This document shows, in pieces, positions 1-7,066 of a stretch of 13,192 nucleotides of DNA. Both the position numbers and the translations under genes were made by a program. Every line of letters starts with the position of its first letter. Within the stretch, counting starts at the first letter, position 1. Source of the stretch: WFTC01 sp047635955 (GTDB lineage Bacteria; Patescibacteriota; Gracilibacteria; UBA1369; 2-02-FULL-48-14). Below the pieces are notes generated by a model. The model was not told the origin of the DNA and searched no databases. It saw only the letters and a program-made list of their open reading frames with translations. Location of the stretch: contig JBLIGW010000020.1 of assembly GCA_047635955.1 (NCBI GenBank), positions 1 to 13,192 of the forward strand. Reading direction: 5' to 3'.

Positions 1-19
1 TTACGTGCGCCCTTACCGT

Positions 20-94
20 GCCGCGGTAGCTCAGGGGTAGAGCAGAGGATTGAAAATCCTCGTGTCGGTGGTTCAAATCCGCCTCGCGGCACCA
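20..94 (+). tRNA. tRNA-Phe (anticodon GAA), CCA encoded
   Basis: The 75-base cloverleaf folds completely by eye. The 7-bp acceptor stem (20-26 with 84-90) ends in one G-T pair. The D arm has GCTC/GAGC stems (29-32, 40-43). The 5-bp anticodon stem (45-49, 57-61) encloses the loop TTGAAAA, giving anticodon GAA at 52-54, which reads UUC/UUU. A 5-base variable loop follows, then a T arm (67-71, 79-83) around TTCAAAT, discriminator A91 and an encoded CCA at 92-94. A37 after the anticodon fits tRNA-Phe. Only 19 bases lie upstream in the window, so its promoter cannot be judged. The next gene starts 14 bases after CCA, so a joint transcript cut at the tRNA 3' end is likely. Confidence 0.97.
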
Positions 95-108
95 TTTAGG
101 TTAAAATT

Positions 109-600
109 ATGGATATACTTTCCAAACTTGAAGATCTTCAAATAGCTTATGAACTACACAGTCATGAGCCTTTTTTTACTTGTGAGCAGGCCGATGCTGT
201 CTATGCAAAGTTGGAAGGGGGGCATAGTAAAAACCTCTTTATCCGAGATAGAAAAGGGAAACAGCATTATTTAATCGTGCTTGAAAGTTATAAGCGATTG
301 GACTTGAAAGGCTTAGGTCAGGAAATGGATAAACGGTTCTCATTTGCTTCACCTGAACGTTTGTTGAAATGGCTCAAGGTGGCTCCAGGTTCAGTCTCAC
401 CTTTAAATTTGATTTTTGACATAGAAAACCACGTTAAAGTTTTGGTGGATGAAGATCTTTTTAAACATGATTGGCTTTATTATCATCCAGGTCAAAATGA
501 TAAAACTGTAAAAATAAGTTCAGAAGATTTAGAAAAATTCCTAGATGCCACGGGTAATGAGTGGTCAAAAGTGAATTTACCAATTATTGCATCGGAATAG
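109..600 (+). CDS. YbaK/ProX-family aminoacyl-tRNA editing deacylase (ProXp-ala-like)
   Basis: This is probably a free-standing trans-editing enzyme that hydrolyses mischarged tRNA in the cytoplasm, in this subfamily Ala-tRNA(Pro). The 163 residues span a single YbaK/EbsC domain of normal length. Visible family marks are the N-terminal Y..H.H.P..T segment (14-24), KNLFIRD with the conserved lysine K41, the DLK segment (65-67), the GSVSP loop at 94-98 and the C-terminal HP..N..T motif (126-133). The GSVSP loop and the KNLF motif favour ProXp-ala/PrdX over the Cys-tRNA(Pro) deacylase YbaK; the substrate is inferred. The ATG has no Shine-Dalgarno sequence. The gene follows tRNA-Phe by 14 bases, and its last 17 bases overlap the tail of the opposite-strand gene. 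Confidence 0.87.
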   Translation: MDILSKLEDLQIAYELHSHEPFFTCEQADAVYAKLEGGHSKNLFIRDRKGKQHYLIVLESYKRLDLKGLGQEMDKRFSFASPERLLKWLKVAPGSVSPLNLIFDIENHVKVLVDEDLFKHDWLYYHPGQNDKTVKISSEDLEKFLDATGNEWSKVNLPIIASE

Positions 601-1186
601 GTTCCGTTCTTCCTTCAATCAACTCGTAGAAATACTCACGGGCCTCTTCAGGAACTTCAGTAAGAAATAGTGGTATCTGAGGGAGTTCACCTTCGTAGCC
701 ATCTTCAATCAAGAGGGTGAGTGCAGAAAAGGTGTGATGACCATCAAAAAGAGAGATAAGGCCTTTTTCGGGTTCATAAAGTCCAATTCCAAAACTGGGT
801 TGGCCTTCAAGAAGAGCTTTCATCGTCCATTTGATGTCTTTATTCTCTTGAAGCTCAATGTTTTGAATAGCTTGAATAAATGGCAAACTGGCATTTGGGT
901 TTTGAGTATTGTACTTGGTCCAAGATCGGAAAGGCCCAGTAAGAAGAAGAGGAGCAATCATATGGACATCTGTCATTTGATACTCTTTCCACTCTTGTTC
1001 TGGGAGGGAAAAGGCGTCAAAGCCATAACGTGTGAAGGTTCCAAGTGGACCAAAGCGATAATCATCCCAGTCTTTAAGCCCTTTGTCTTCAATGTATCCC
1101 GTCCAAACCTTTTCTTCTTTGGCTCGCCAAATGTCAACGAGCTCACTCCAGCTGAGACTTCGAACAAAATCTAATGAGTTAATCAT
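584..1186 (-). CDS. Unknown protein with DGHHT motif, possibly ParB/sulfiredoxin-like
   Basis: I do not recognise this 200-residue protein as a named family. It has no signal peptide or membrane segment and is rich in acidic and aromatic residues. Its most telling segment is LFDGHHTFSAL at 146-156, followed by a helix and then a hydrophobic strand (IPLFL, 171-175). A hydrophobic strand plus DGHH plus a helix recalls the DGHHR nucleotide-binding signature of the ParB/sulfiredoxin fold and ParB-like nucleases, but the arginine is replaced by threonine. A second distinctive patch, rich in W, D, R, Y and F, lies at 38-58. The gene is last in a leftward unit: its ATG shares ATGA with the stop of the reductase gene, implying translational coupling. 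A longer open frame on the other strand here is judged a shadow. The gene is real with good confidence; its function is open. Confidence 0.72.
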   Translation of the reverse strand: MINSLDFVRSLSWSELVDIWRAKEEKVWTGYIEDKGLKDWDDYRFGPLGTFTRYGFDAFSLPEQEWKEYQMTDVHMIAPLLLTGPFRSWTKYNTQNPNASLPFIQAIQNIELQENKDIKWTMKALLEGQPSFGIGLYEPEKGLISLFDGHHTFSALTLLIEDGYEGELPQIPLFLTEVPEEAREYFYELIEGRTEPIPMQ

Positions 1187-1884
1187 GTGATGGGCGTAAA
1201 TAATTCAAAGTGTAGGTCTTGTTTGGTGATGCCTTTTTCAAGCATCATGGCTCTTACGTCTTTCACCATATTCCCATTTCCACAAATATAGACTTTAGTA
1301 TCTTCCGCATCAAAAGGGTGGTTTTCTAGCGCAGCAGTAACGCGCCCATGGAAGCCTTCCCAACTATCTTCCGCTTGTGAGACGCAAACAACAGCAGTGA
1401 AATTGTCATGAGCTTCTTCCCATTTTTTCAATTGTTTAAGGTAGAAGAGGTCTGACTCATGTCGACATCCAAAATACAAAGTAATGGGCTGGCTATCGCC
1501 TCGTTCAAACATGATAGGCAGCATGCTTATAAAAGGAGCTAGACCTGTTCCAGTGGAAATCATGATTACCTCCTTTGTTGATTCTTGAAGGGTGAAGTGT
1601 CCTGCAGGAGCCATGAATTGAGCATGGTCTCCAATTTTAAAGTTCCTCAAGTATTCAGAGCCAAGTCCGTCAGGGATTAGCTTTATACAGAGCTTAAAGC
1701 CTCCTTTAGAAGGGACGCTTGCAACAGAGTAAGATCGGTTCACTGATTTTTCACCAGGAACTTTTAGTATAAAAAATTGACCAGGTTTGAAATCCACAGG
1801 GACGTTTTCAAATCCAAAATCAAACTCCCATACATTATCAGTTAGCTTTTTTATGACTCGGAGCGGGCATGAAATTTCTTGCAT
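1183..1884 (-). CDS. FAD/NAD(P)H-dependent oxidoreductase (ferredoxin-NADP reductase family)
   Basis: This is a 233-residue soluble flavoprotein that should move electrons between NAD(P)H and a partner through FAD. Domain 1 is the FAD-binding barrel, with the R-S-Y-S flavin motif at 50-53 and the PGQF strand at 34-37. Domain 2 is the pyridine-nucleotide fold, with GTGLAP at 112-117, a YFGCR strand near 137-141 and CGNGNMV at 201-207. There is no fused 2Fe-2S ferredoxin or haem domain, so it resembles ferredoxin/flavodoxin reductases or the reductase subunit of larger systems; the electron partner is unknown. The start is the ATG at 1884: the family's first strand begins about 10 residues in, and no later start would preserve it. 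It therefore overlaps the MscS gene by 47 bases in another frame, and it overlaps the next gene by ATGA. Confidence 0.87.
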   Translation of the reverse strand: MQEISCPLRVIKKLTDNVWEFDFGFENVPVDFKPGQFFILKVPGEKSVNRSYSVASVPSKGGFKLCIKLIPDGLGSEYLRNFKIGDHAQFMAPAGHFTLQESTKEVIMISTGTGLAPFISMLPIMFERGDSQPITLYFGCRHESDLFYLKQLKKWEEAHDNFTAVVCVSQAEDSWEGFHGRVTAALENHPFDAEDTKVYICGNGNMVKDVRAMMLEKGITKQDLHFELFTPIT

Positions 1885-2986
1885 TTTCTATTCTTAGTGA
1901 TTGGGTAGGGAAAGGAATGTCTATGCCCATCTTCTCAACAGTTTCCTTGATTTTCAAGTTTACTCTTTCTCGGATCGCAATAGACCGGGCGTAAGTGCTG
2001 ACGTCATCAATGTAATAGAAGACAGTAAGTTCAATGGCATAGTCTCCAAAGTCAGTGACATTAATTCTAAATGTATCATTAGGAACCGCAGGGTCTTTTC
2101 TGAGAACACGTTCTAGGCTTTTGATTAAGAGCTTGATTTCAGAGGCAGAGGTGCTGAAGCCCAATCCAATTTTAAGATCCACATTGAATTGTTTTCTACG
2201 TGAATAATTGATGACTTTAACAGAGGCTGTAACTTTATTCGGGATGCTCACTATATTTTGACTGATTGTCCGTATTTGTGTGGATCGAAGTCCAATTCCA
2301 ACTACGGTCCCTTGAGTCCCTTGAATTTCAACGTAGTCACCTAGCTTAAAGGGTTGATCCGTGAGTATGGAAATAGAGCCCAATGCATTGCTGAGGGTTT
2401 CTTGAGCGGCTAGTGCAAAAGCCAAACCTCCAACACCGAGCCCAGCAAGAAGAGAGCTAATGTCATAACCTAAGTTGGCAACAATCAGTAGTATTGAAAG
2501 CACCCAAATTACAAATTTAGAAATTCGTGAAAGAGGGCCAACAAAAGTTTGAGTCAGTCCTTTTTGCTTTCGAGCATAAGGTTCTAGATAGCTTCGAATA
2601 AAGAATTTTGAAAAACGATCCAGTTCACGAGCAATCTTTAGTGTGAAAAGTATGAAGAAGGCTTTGGCAGCAAACTCATCTAAACTGATAGGTAGGTTTA
2701 AAGACTTAATTCCAAGGTAAAGAGTCGTGAGCACCAGAATAAAGGTGATGGATCGATGAATCAGTTCAACAATGGTGTCATCAAGTTTACTTTCAGTACG
2801 GCTGGTTAGTTTTTGAGCGTGTTTTCTTAGCAACCAAGTGAAAGCATGAGATACTATCCATACTAAGAGTACCGTTCCAGCCACAGCAAAATAATCACCA
2901 ACACTATTCTCATAGAGTTGAGTGGCAAGCCAAGGCCAGTTGTTTAAGAAACCGGCTAGTTGTTCAAATTGTACTGTATTTGGCAT
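1838..2986 (-). CDS. MscS-family small-conductance mechanosensitive channel
   Basis: This inner-membrane channel should open under membrane tension and release solutes on osmotic downshift. The 382 residues show a first hydrophobic helix at about 32-53, more at about 78-95 and 104-120, and a helix at about 155-172 that leads into the pore-lining TM3. TM3 is the Gly/Ala-rich stretch at 181-195 (LGVGG, FALAAQ). The beta domain follows with a PFKLGD..E segment at 212-220, GTV at 226-228 and an IPN motif at 248-250. The C-terminal alpha/beta domain ends in a normal IPFPTQ segment, with about 15 extra residues after it that are encoded in the overlap with the reductase gene. It is the first gene of the leftward unit and is divergent from the small gene at 3023. 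The start codon lacks a Shine-Dalgarno sequence. Confidence 0.92.
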   Translation of the reverse strand: MPNTVQFEQLAGFLNNWPWLATQLYENSVGDYFAVAGTVLLVWIVSHAFTWLLRKHAQKLTSRTESKLDDTIVELIHRSITFILVLTTLYLGIKSLNLPISLDEFAAKAFFILFTLKIARELDRFSKFFIRSYLEPYARKQKGLTQTFVGPLSRISKFVIWVLSILLIVANLGYDISSLLAGLGVGGLAFALAAQETLSNALGSISILTDQPFKLGDYVEIQGTQGTVVGIGLRSTQIRTISQNIVSIPNKVTASVKVINYSRRKQFNVDLKIGLGFSTSASEIKLLIKSLERVLRKDPAVPNDTFRINVTDFGDYAIELTVFYYIDDVSTYARSIAIRERVNLKIKETVEKMGIDIPFPTQSLRIENARNFMPAPSHKKAN

Positions 2987-3038
2987 GGTGTGGTTTGCGT
3001 TTCAGCGCGAATTTAGTCTACCATGCAAGTAATGGAAA
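2987..3038 (-). promoter_or_regulatory. Candidate promoter for the MscS unit in the divergent gap
   Basis: On the minus strand, TTTCCA (3033-3038) and TAAATT (3010-3015) are separated by 17 bases. This would start transcription near 3003 and leave a leader of about 17 bases. The boxes match consensus only moderately (4 of 6 for the -35), and the -35 lies inside the start of the opposite gene. The gap between the two start codons is just 36 bases, so both genes' promoters must overlap each other or the coding sequences. I could not identify a convincing rightward promoter for the gene at 3023. Confidence 0.35.
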
Positions 3039-3343
3039 CCAAACCAAGAGTTAAGATAAAAGCAGTGAGTTTTGGACTGCTAGTGAAGCAGCTGAAATTA
3101 CGTGGAGAAGAAGCCGATGTTTTTGAGGTAGATATTGATTTCATGAGAGTCAAGGGTGACCTTGCGGTGATCGCCACTTACTTTAAAGAAAAGAAATTAG
3201 TAGGAGTAACTCATTCTTTAGATCTAGCTAAGCGAGTAGCAAAATCCAGTTGGTACGCAATAAAGGTGCCTGCTGAGTTTAAGGAGGATATGGAGCTTAG
3301 AAACCTTCTTAAGAACAAAGGAGTAGAACTCGAATTGATTTAA
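3023..3343 (+). CDS. Small conserved-looking protein of unknown function (106 aa)
   Basis: I do not recognise this protein. It is basic overall, with no signal peptide, membrane helix or cysteine. Predicted secondary structure by eye alternates strands and helices: a strand near 10-17, a helix 18-26, a strand 33-38, then GDLAVIATYF (45-54), a short THSLDLAKRVAKS helix (64-76), a strand 78-82, and a C-terminal helix and strand (VELELI). That suggests a small compact alpha/beta domain. It could start at M1 or at M4 (3032). It stands 27 bases before ychF in the same direction, and the ychF promoter seems to lie at its end. Nothing in the context points to a function. Confidence 0.68.
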   Translation: MQVMETKPRVKIKAVSFGLLVKQLKLRGEEADVFEVDIDFMRVKGDLAVIATYFKEKKLVGVTHSLDLAKRVAKSSWYAIKVPAEFKEDMELRNLLKNKGVELELI

Positions 3344-3363
3344 TGAGCTTCTGACATTAGAAT
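3335..3363 (+). promoter_or_regulatory. Candidate sigma-70 promoter for ychF, giving a leaderless start
   Basis: TTGATT (3335-3340) and TAGAAT (3358-3363) have a 17-base spacer. The usual start point 6 to 8 bases after the -10 falls at or just beside the A of the ychF ATG (3371). The message would therefore be leaderless or nearly so, which agrees with the lack of any Shine-Dalgarno sequence before this ATG. The -35 overlaps the last codons of the preceding gene. Confidence 0.5.
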
Positions 3364-3370
3364 CCCCACA

Positions 3371-4465
3371 ATGAGTCTTTATATAGGAATTGTCGGACTG
3401 CCAAACGTAGGGAAATCTACGCTTTTCAATGCCTTGACTAAAACAAAGGCAGCTCAAGCAGCAAATTACCCTTTTTGTACTATCGACCCCAATGTGGGAG
3501 TGGTGGAAGTTCCTGATGTTCGTTTAGGAAAACTGGCTGAAATCATTAGTCCTGAGAAGGTGATACCTGCGGTTGTTGAATTTGTGGACATCGCCGGTTT
3601 GGTGAAAGGCGCTTCACAAGGAGAGGGATTGGGAAATAAATTCCTGTCTCATATAAGGCAGTGTGATGCGATTGCCCAAGTGGTTCGTCATTTTAAAGAT
3701 GGAGACGTTATTCATGTGCATGACAATGTTCATCCGGCGCGAGATAGAGAAATTATTGAATCTGAATTATTACTCGCGGATCTTCAGACTTTGGAGAATC
3801 GCATGAAGAAATCAGCCGGTGAAGCCAGAGGGGGTGACAAAGCAAAGAAGAACTATCATGCTTTGTTGGAGCGAATTAATACTGAAATGAATGACGGTGT
3901 TTTAGCCTGTCAGATTGAATTAACTGATGATGAAAGGCTGGAATTACGAGATCTACATTTGCTTACGCTCAAACCATTTATGTACATAGTGAACATGGAT
4001 GAGCTGGAAGTGGGTACTGCAGATATTGAAAAGCTTAGAGAAGAACTAGGAGCTTCTAAGCAAAATAAAATCATTCCTATATCTGCAAAAGTAGAATCTG
4101 AATTGATTGATTTTACTGATGACGAAGCTAAAGAGTTCCTTGAAGAACTTGGTTTGCAAGAAACAGGTCTGAACCGATTGATTCGAGAAGCTTATGAACT
4201 ATTGGGACTTCAAACTTACTTCACTGCCGGAGTGAAAGAGGTCCGAGCATGGACAGTGGCTCAAGGAGCAACGGCGCCCCAAGCAGCGGGTGTGATTCAC
4301 ACAGATTTTGAAGCAGGATTCATTAAGGCAGAAGTAACGGCTTATCAGGACTTTATTGATTGCTCTGGTGAGGCTGGTGCAAAAGAAAAAGGAAAACTAA
4401 GACTTGAAGGAAAGGACTACATCGTTCAAGATGGAGATGTAATGCATTTCCGTTTTTCCAACTAA
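3371..4465 (+). CDS. ychF: Redox-regulated ATPase/GTPase YchF (OLA1 type)
   Basis: YchF is a universally conserved Obg-superfamily P-loop nucleotidase that favours ATP, binds ribosomes and is linked to stress responses and leaderless-mRNA translation in known bacteria. The 364 residues match the family length. Visible motifs are the P-loop GLPNVGKST (9-17), the N-Y-P-F-C-T-I switch region (32-38), G3 as D-I-A-G-L (73-77) followed by a glycine-rich switch ending in FLSHIR, and the variant G4 motif N-M-D-E (208-211) that replaces NKxD and explains relaxed guanine specificity in the family. The C-terminal TGS domain runs from about 281 to 364. The stop is followed after one base by the ATG of the HisA-like gene, so the two are co-transcribed. 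Confidence 0.96.
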   Translation: MSLYIGIVGLPNVGKSTLFNALTKTKAAQAANYPFCTIDPNVGVVEVPDVRLGKLAEIISPEKVIPAVVEFVDIAGLVKGASQGEGLGNKFLSHIRQCDAIAQVVRHFKDGDVIHVHDNVHPARDREIIESELLLADLQTLENRMKKSAGEARGGDKAKKNYHALLERINTEMNDGVLACQIELTDDERLELRDLHLLTLKPFMYIVNMDELEVGTADIEKLREELGASKQNKIIPISAKVESELIDFTDDEAKEFLEELGLQETGLNRLIREAYELLGLQTYFTAGVKEVRAWTVAQGATAPQAAGVIHTDFEAGFIKAEVTAYQDFIDCSGEAGAKEKGKLRLEGKDYIVQDGDVMHFRFSN

Positions 4466-4466
4466 T

Positions 4467-5126
4467 ATGAAGTTCATCCCGTCGATTTATATCCAGCAGG
4501 GTAAGGTGGTTTCTTTGTATAAAGGAAACGATAATGATTTAAAAAAACATTATCCTAAAGCTGCTAAAAGCTACGCTAAGTGGTTTGCTGGTCAGGGTGC
4601 AGAGGCTCTTTTTATTGTGGATCTAGATGGAGATCAAAGAGACAGGTTGAAAGAAATTAAAGAGGTTTTCCCTGGTGAAATTTGGTGGGCAGGAAAGGTT
4701 AGAGACGTGGATTCCATTCGGTCATTACTTAAGCATGGTGCTGGTCGGATTGTTTTAGGTCAGTCTTCAAAAGATATTTACAAAGAAGCGCTTGAAGAGT
4801 TTGGTGCTGAGAAATTAATTGCTGGAGTGAAGGTGAAACACAGTGAGCAAGGGGCAGACGAGTGTGAAATCCTTTCAGGAACAGGCTTCACGGATGTCTT
4901 AGTTAAAGACCTCAATGCAGAAGGAACTTTGTTTATGCCAAGCTTCGATATCTTTGAAAAGTGTGTCTACTTCTCAGGTATGAACGTCTACGCTTCAGGT
5001 GGTTTGAGTGAAGATAGGCACATAAAAATACTCCAAAGTTTAGGAGTAAAAGGGGCGGTGATTGGACGAGCTTTCTATGAGAACCACATCAGTCTTGAGC
5101 ATTTGCAGTCATATTTTCACGAGTAA
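4467..5126 (+). CDS. HisA-fold TIM-barrel protein lacking the HisA catalytic aspartates
   Basis: Fold assignment to HisA/HisF is good: an IPSIYIQQGKVVSL strand and turn (4-17), the VDLDG segment (51-55), VLGQSS (96-101), DLNAEGTL (148-155), ASGGL (176-180) and the phosphate-binding end VIGRAFYE (198-205). HisA isomerises ProFAR in histidine synthesis. Against the HisA pattern, position 8, normally Asp, is Tyr. The second catalytic Asp (D127 in Thermotoga HisA) falls on the K-V-K segment at 122-124. The later T..xxDG segment reads K..NAEG, and the GGGIR loop is WAGKVR (74-79). The C-terminal phosphate half is therefore kept and the chemistry lost. At 219 residues it is slightly short. No other his gene is in the window. 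It is cotranscribed with ychF and overlaps the end of rel by 38 bases. Confidence 0.78.
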   Translation: MKFIPSIYIQQGKVVSLYKGNDNDLKKHYPKAAKSYAKWFAGQGAEALFIVDLDGDQRDRLKEIKEVFPGEIWWAGKVRDVDSIRSLLKHGAGRIVLGQSSKDIYKEALEEFGAEKLIAGVKVKHSEQGADECEILSGTGFTDVLVKDLNAEGTLFMPSFDIFEKCVYFSGMNVYASGGLSEDRHIKILQSLGVKGAVIGRAFYENHISLEHLQSYFHE

Positions 5127-7032
5127 TCTGATAAATTCCAGGCATCTTTTTTAGGTTGTAGATCAGGTTTTCAAACTGCTCATAGTTTTCAACTTCTACA
5201 CAAAGTTTCAAAATGACGTTTAGGTTTTGTGTATTTAGGCTTTCTACTTTAAGAATATTTACAGAAAGTCGAGAAATCATATTGCAAATGTTTCCAAGCA
5301 TTCCAACGCTATCTTCAACTTCAATGCAGAAAGAAAGGGAGGTCATGTTGTTGGTAATTATGTCTCCATTTTGTTCATATTCAAAAAGTTTTGCCATTAT
5401 CTCGTGCACATCAATGAGTCCTTTTCCTACTTCCATTAATAGGTCCTCCCAGGAAGAAAGTGCAAAAGCTTCCAATAGATAGATTTTTTCATCTTCACGT
5501 AAACTATGATGCACTCGATCCGTAAAGAATTCTAATTTTCGTTGCAGTAAGGTTTCTGCCGCAAGCATTAATTCGTTCTTATCTTTTTCTTTTAGGTATT
5601 CTTTGATTCTTGTTTTGGCAAGATTTGTTTTTGCCATATCTAGCCATTTAACTTCAGGCCCAGCAGACGCTTCTGAAGTATTAATCTCAACCACGTCACC
5701 ACTCTTAAGTGGGGTAGTTAAGCTTCGGTTCATTCCATTGATTGAGCAGTCAATCGCCACTAATCCTAGATCCGTATGAATGTGATAAAGAAAATCAATA
5801 CCGCTAGATCCAATGGGGAGATCAATAACATCTCCTTTTGGGGTGAAAACGAAAATTCTATCTTCAAAAATATCCAACTTGAGATGCTTCATGAAGCGGT
5901 CATTCTGTTGAATTTCTTTTTGAAGGTCGAGGATTTTTTGCACCCATTTATACTTCTTTTGTACTCTTTTTTTCATTTGTTCACGTTTGCTACTTTGTTC
6001 TTCTCGATAAAAATAATGAGCTGCAATTCCATATTCATTTTCAATATGCATATCCATGGTACGAATTTGAATTTCAGTAATAGCGCCATCAACTCCAAAA
6101 ATACTAGTGTGGATACTTTGGTATCCATTGCTTTTAGGGATAGCAATATAGTCTTTTAATCGGCCAATCTTAGGAGTGAAGCTTTGATGAATGGCACCCA
6201 AAGCTTGGTAGCAGGACTGGATGTCGTCAACTACAATTCTTAATCCAAGTAAATCGTGAATTTGATTGAAGTTTTTTCCAGTGCGTTGAATTTTGTTGTA
6301 GATACTGTAAAGATTTTTCTGTCGGCCTTTCACAGAATGAGTAGGGACATTATGATTTTTGAGTACCGTCTTAATGGCTTCCACGCTTTCAACTATTAAA
6401 TCGTCATGTTTGTCTTGGCTGGCATTGATCTGTGTTTTAATTGCTTGATAAGCCTCTGGGTTCAGAGTGCGAAAACAGGCATCTTCAAGTGGATATTTTA
6501 GTTGCCAGACCCCAAGTAAGTTTGCAATAGGGACATAAATTTCAAGGGTCTCTTTTGCAATTCGAATTTGTTTTTCAGGTTTTTTAATCGCATCAAGAGT
6601 GCTCATGTTATGCAGTCGATCAGCAAGTTTTATCAGTATGATCCTAGGGTCTTGGGCAGAGTGAAGAAATAGTTTTTTTAGTGATTCAATTTGTCGGGCA
6701 CGCATTTGATTCCGATAGTGCACTTTGGACAGTTTTGTAATTCCTTCTACGAGAAAAGCAACAGTAGCTCCAAACTCTTCATTCACATCTTCGATGGTTT
6801 TCTCTGTGTCTTCAGGGACATCATGAAGTAGACAAGCAATGAGCGTGTCTTCATCTACTTTTAAAGTAGTGAGTATTTCCGCAGCAGCAACAGGGTGTGT
6901 TATGTAAGGCGTTCCGTCTTTTCGTACTTGAGTATTGTGAGCGTCTTTTGCATATTTATAGGCATGCCTAAGCCGAACCTCGTCGAGATCGACAAGGTAA
7001 GTTTTCGCAGAACTGATTAAAGCTTCGATCAT
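5089..7032 (-). CDS. rel: Bifunctional (p)ppGpp synthetase/hydrolase, RelA/SpoT family
   Basis: Rel makes and degrades the alarmone (p)ppGpp in the stringent response. The hydrolase domain looks intact: HP at 46-47, HD..ED at 70-75, and LADRLHNM around 137-143. The synthetase domain has the G-R-Q-K segment (236-239), D260 in the D-L-L-G-L-R motif, the RLKD motif at 291-294 (the R-x-K-D form typical of bifunctional enzymes), YQSIHT at 304-309 and E320 before IQIRT. A TGS domain lies at about 388-452 and an ACT domain at about 565-637. The linker between them is only about 110 residues and contains no cysteine, so the zinc-finger region of long Rel proteins seems absent; total length is 647 against the usual 700 to 750. 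It is divergent from mnmA and tail-overlaps the HisA-like gene. Confidence 0.95.
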   Translation of the reverse strand: MIEALISSAKTYLVDLDEVRLRHAYKYAKDAHNTQVRKDGTPYITHPVAAAEILTTLKVDEDTLIACLLHDVPEDTEKTIEDVNEEFGATVAFLVEGITKLSKVHYRNQMRARQIESLKKLFLHSAQDPRIILIKLADRLHNMSTLDAIKKPEKQIRIAKETLEIYVPIANLLGVWQLKYPLEDACFRTLNPEAYQAIKTQINASQDKHDDLIVESVEAIKTVLKNHNVPTHSVKGRQKNLYSIYNKIQRTGKNFNQIHDLLGLRIVVDDIQSCYQALGAIHQSFTPKIGRLKDYIAIPKSNGYQSIHTSIFGVDGAITEIQIRTMDMHIENEYGIAAHYFYREEQSSKREQMKKRVQKKYKWVQKILDLQKEIQQNDRFMKHLKLDIFEDRIFVFTPKGDVIDLPIGSSGIDFLYHIHTDLGLVAIDCSINGMNRSLTTPLKSGDVVEINTSEASAGPEVKWLDMAKTNLAKTRIKEYLKEKDKNELMLAAETLLQRKLEFFTDRVHHSLREDEKIYLLEAFALSSWEDLLMEVGKGLIDVHEIMAKLFEYEQNGDIITNNMTSLSFCIEVEDSVGMLGNICNMISRLSVNILKVESLNTQNLNVILKLCVEVENYEQFENLIYNLKKMPGIYQITRENMTANAQD

Positions 7033-7037
7033 AGGCG

Positions 7038-7066
7038 TTGACTAGTACAGTTCAACATTTTATAGT
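7038..7066 (+). promoter_or_regulatory. Sigma-70-type promoter for mnmA
   Basis: TTGACT (7038-7043) and TATAGT (7061-7066) each match consensus at 5 of 6 positions and have the optimal 17-base spacer. Transcription would start near 7073, leaving a leader of about 26 bases before the ATG at 7099. That leader has no Shine-Dalgarno sequence. The -10 overlaps the opposing rel -10. Confidence 0.65.

Noticed and set aside
1..19. Possible end of another RNA gene or tRNA before tRNA-Phe
   Set aside because: The 19 bases lack a CCA end or a pairing arm, and there is too little sequence to judge.
734..1174. A 146-codon open frame on the plus strand opposite the DGHHT gene
   Set aside because: Its translation is basic and low in structure and looks like an antisense shadow. 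The minus-strand gene is supported by its ATGA coupling to the reductase and by protein-like composition.
3282..3292. A perfect AGGAGG just before an in-frame ATG inside the 106-residue gene
   Set aside because: The spacing is only two bases, it encodes Lys-Glu-Asp-Met within the protein, and a product starting there would be 17 residues long. Probably coincidence.
5776..6159. A 127-codon plus-strand open frame inside rel
   Set aside because: It is antisense to well-conserved synthetase motifs. Its Phe/Leu/Ile-rich translation follows from the AT-rich opposite strand.
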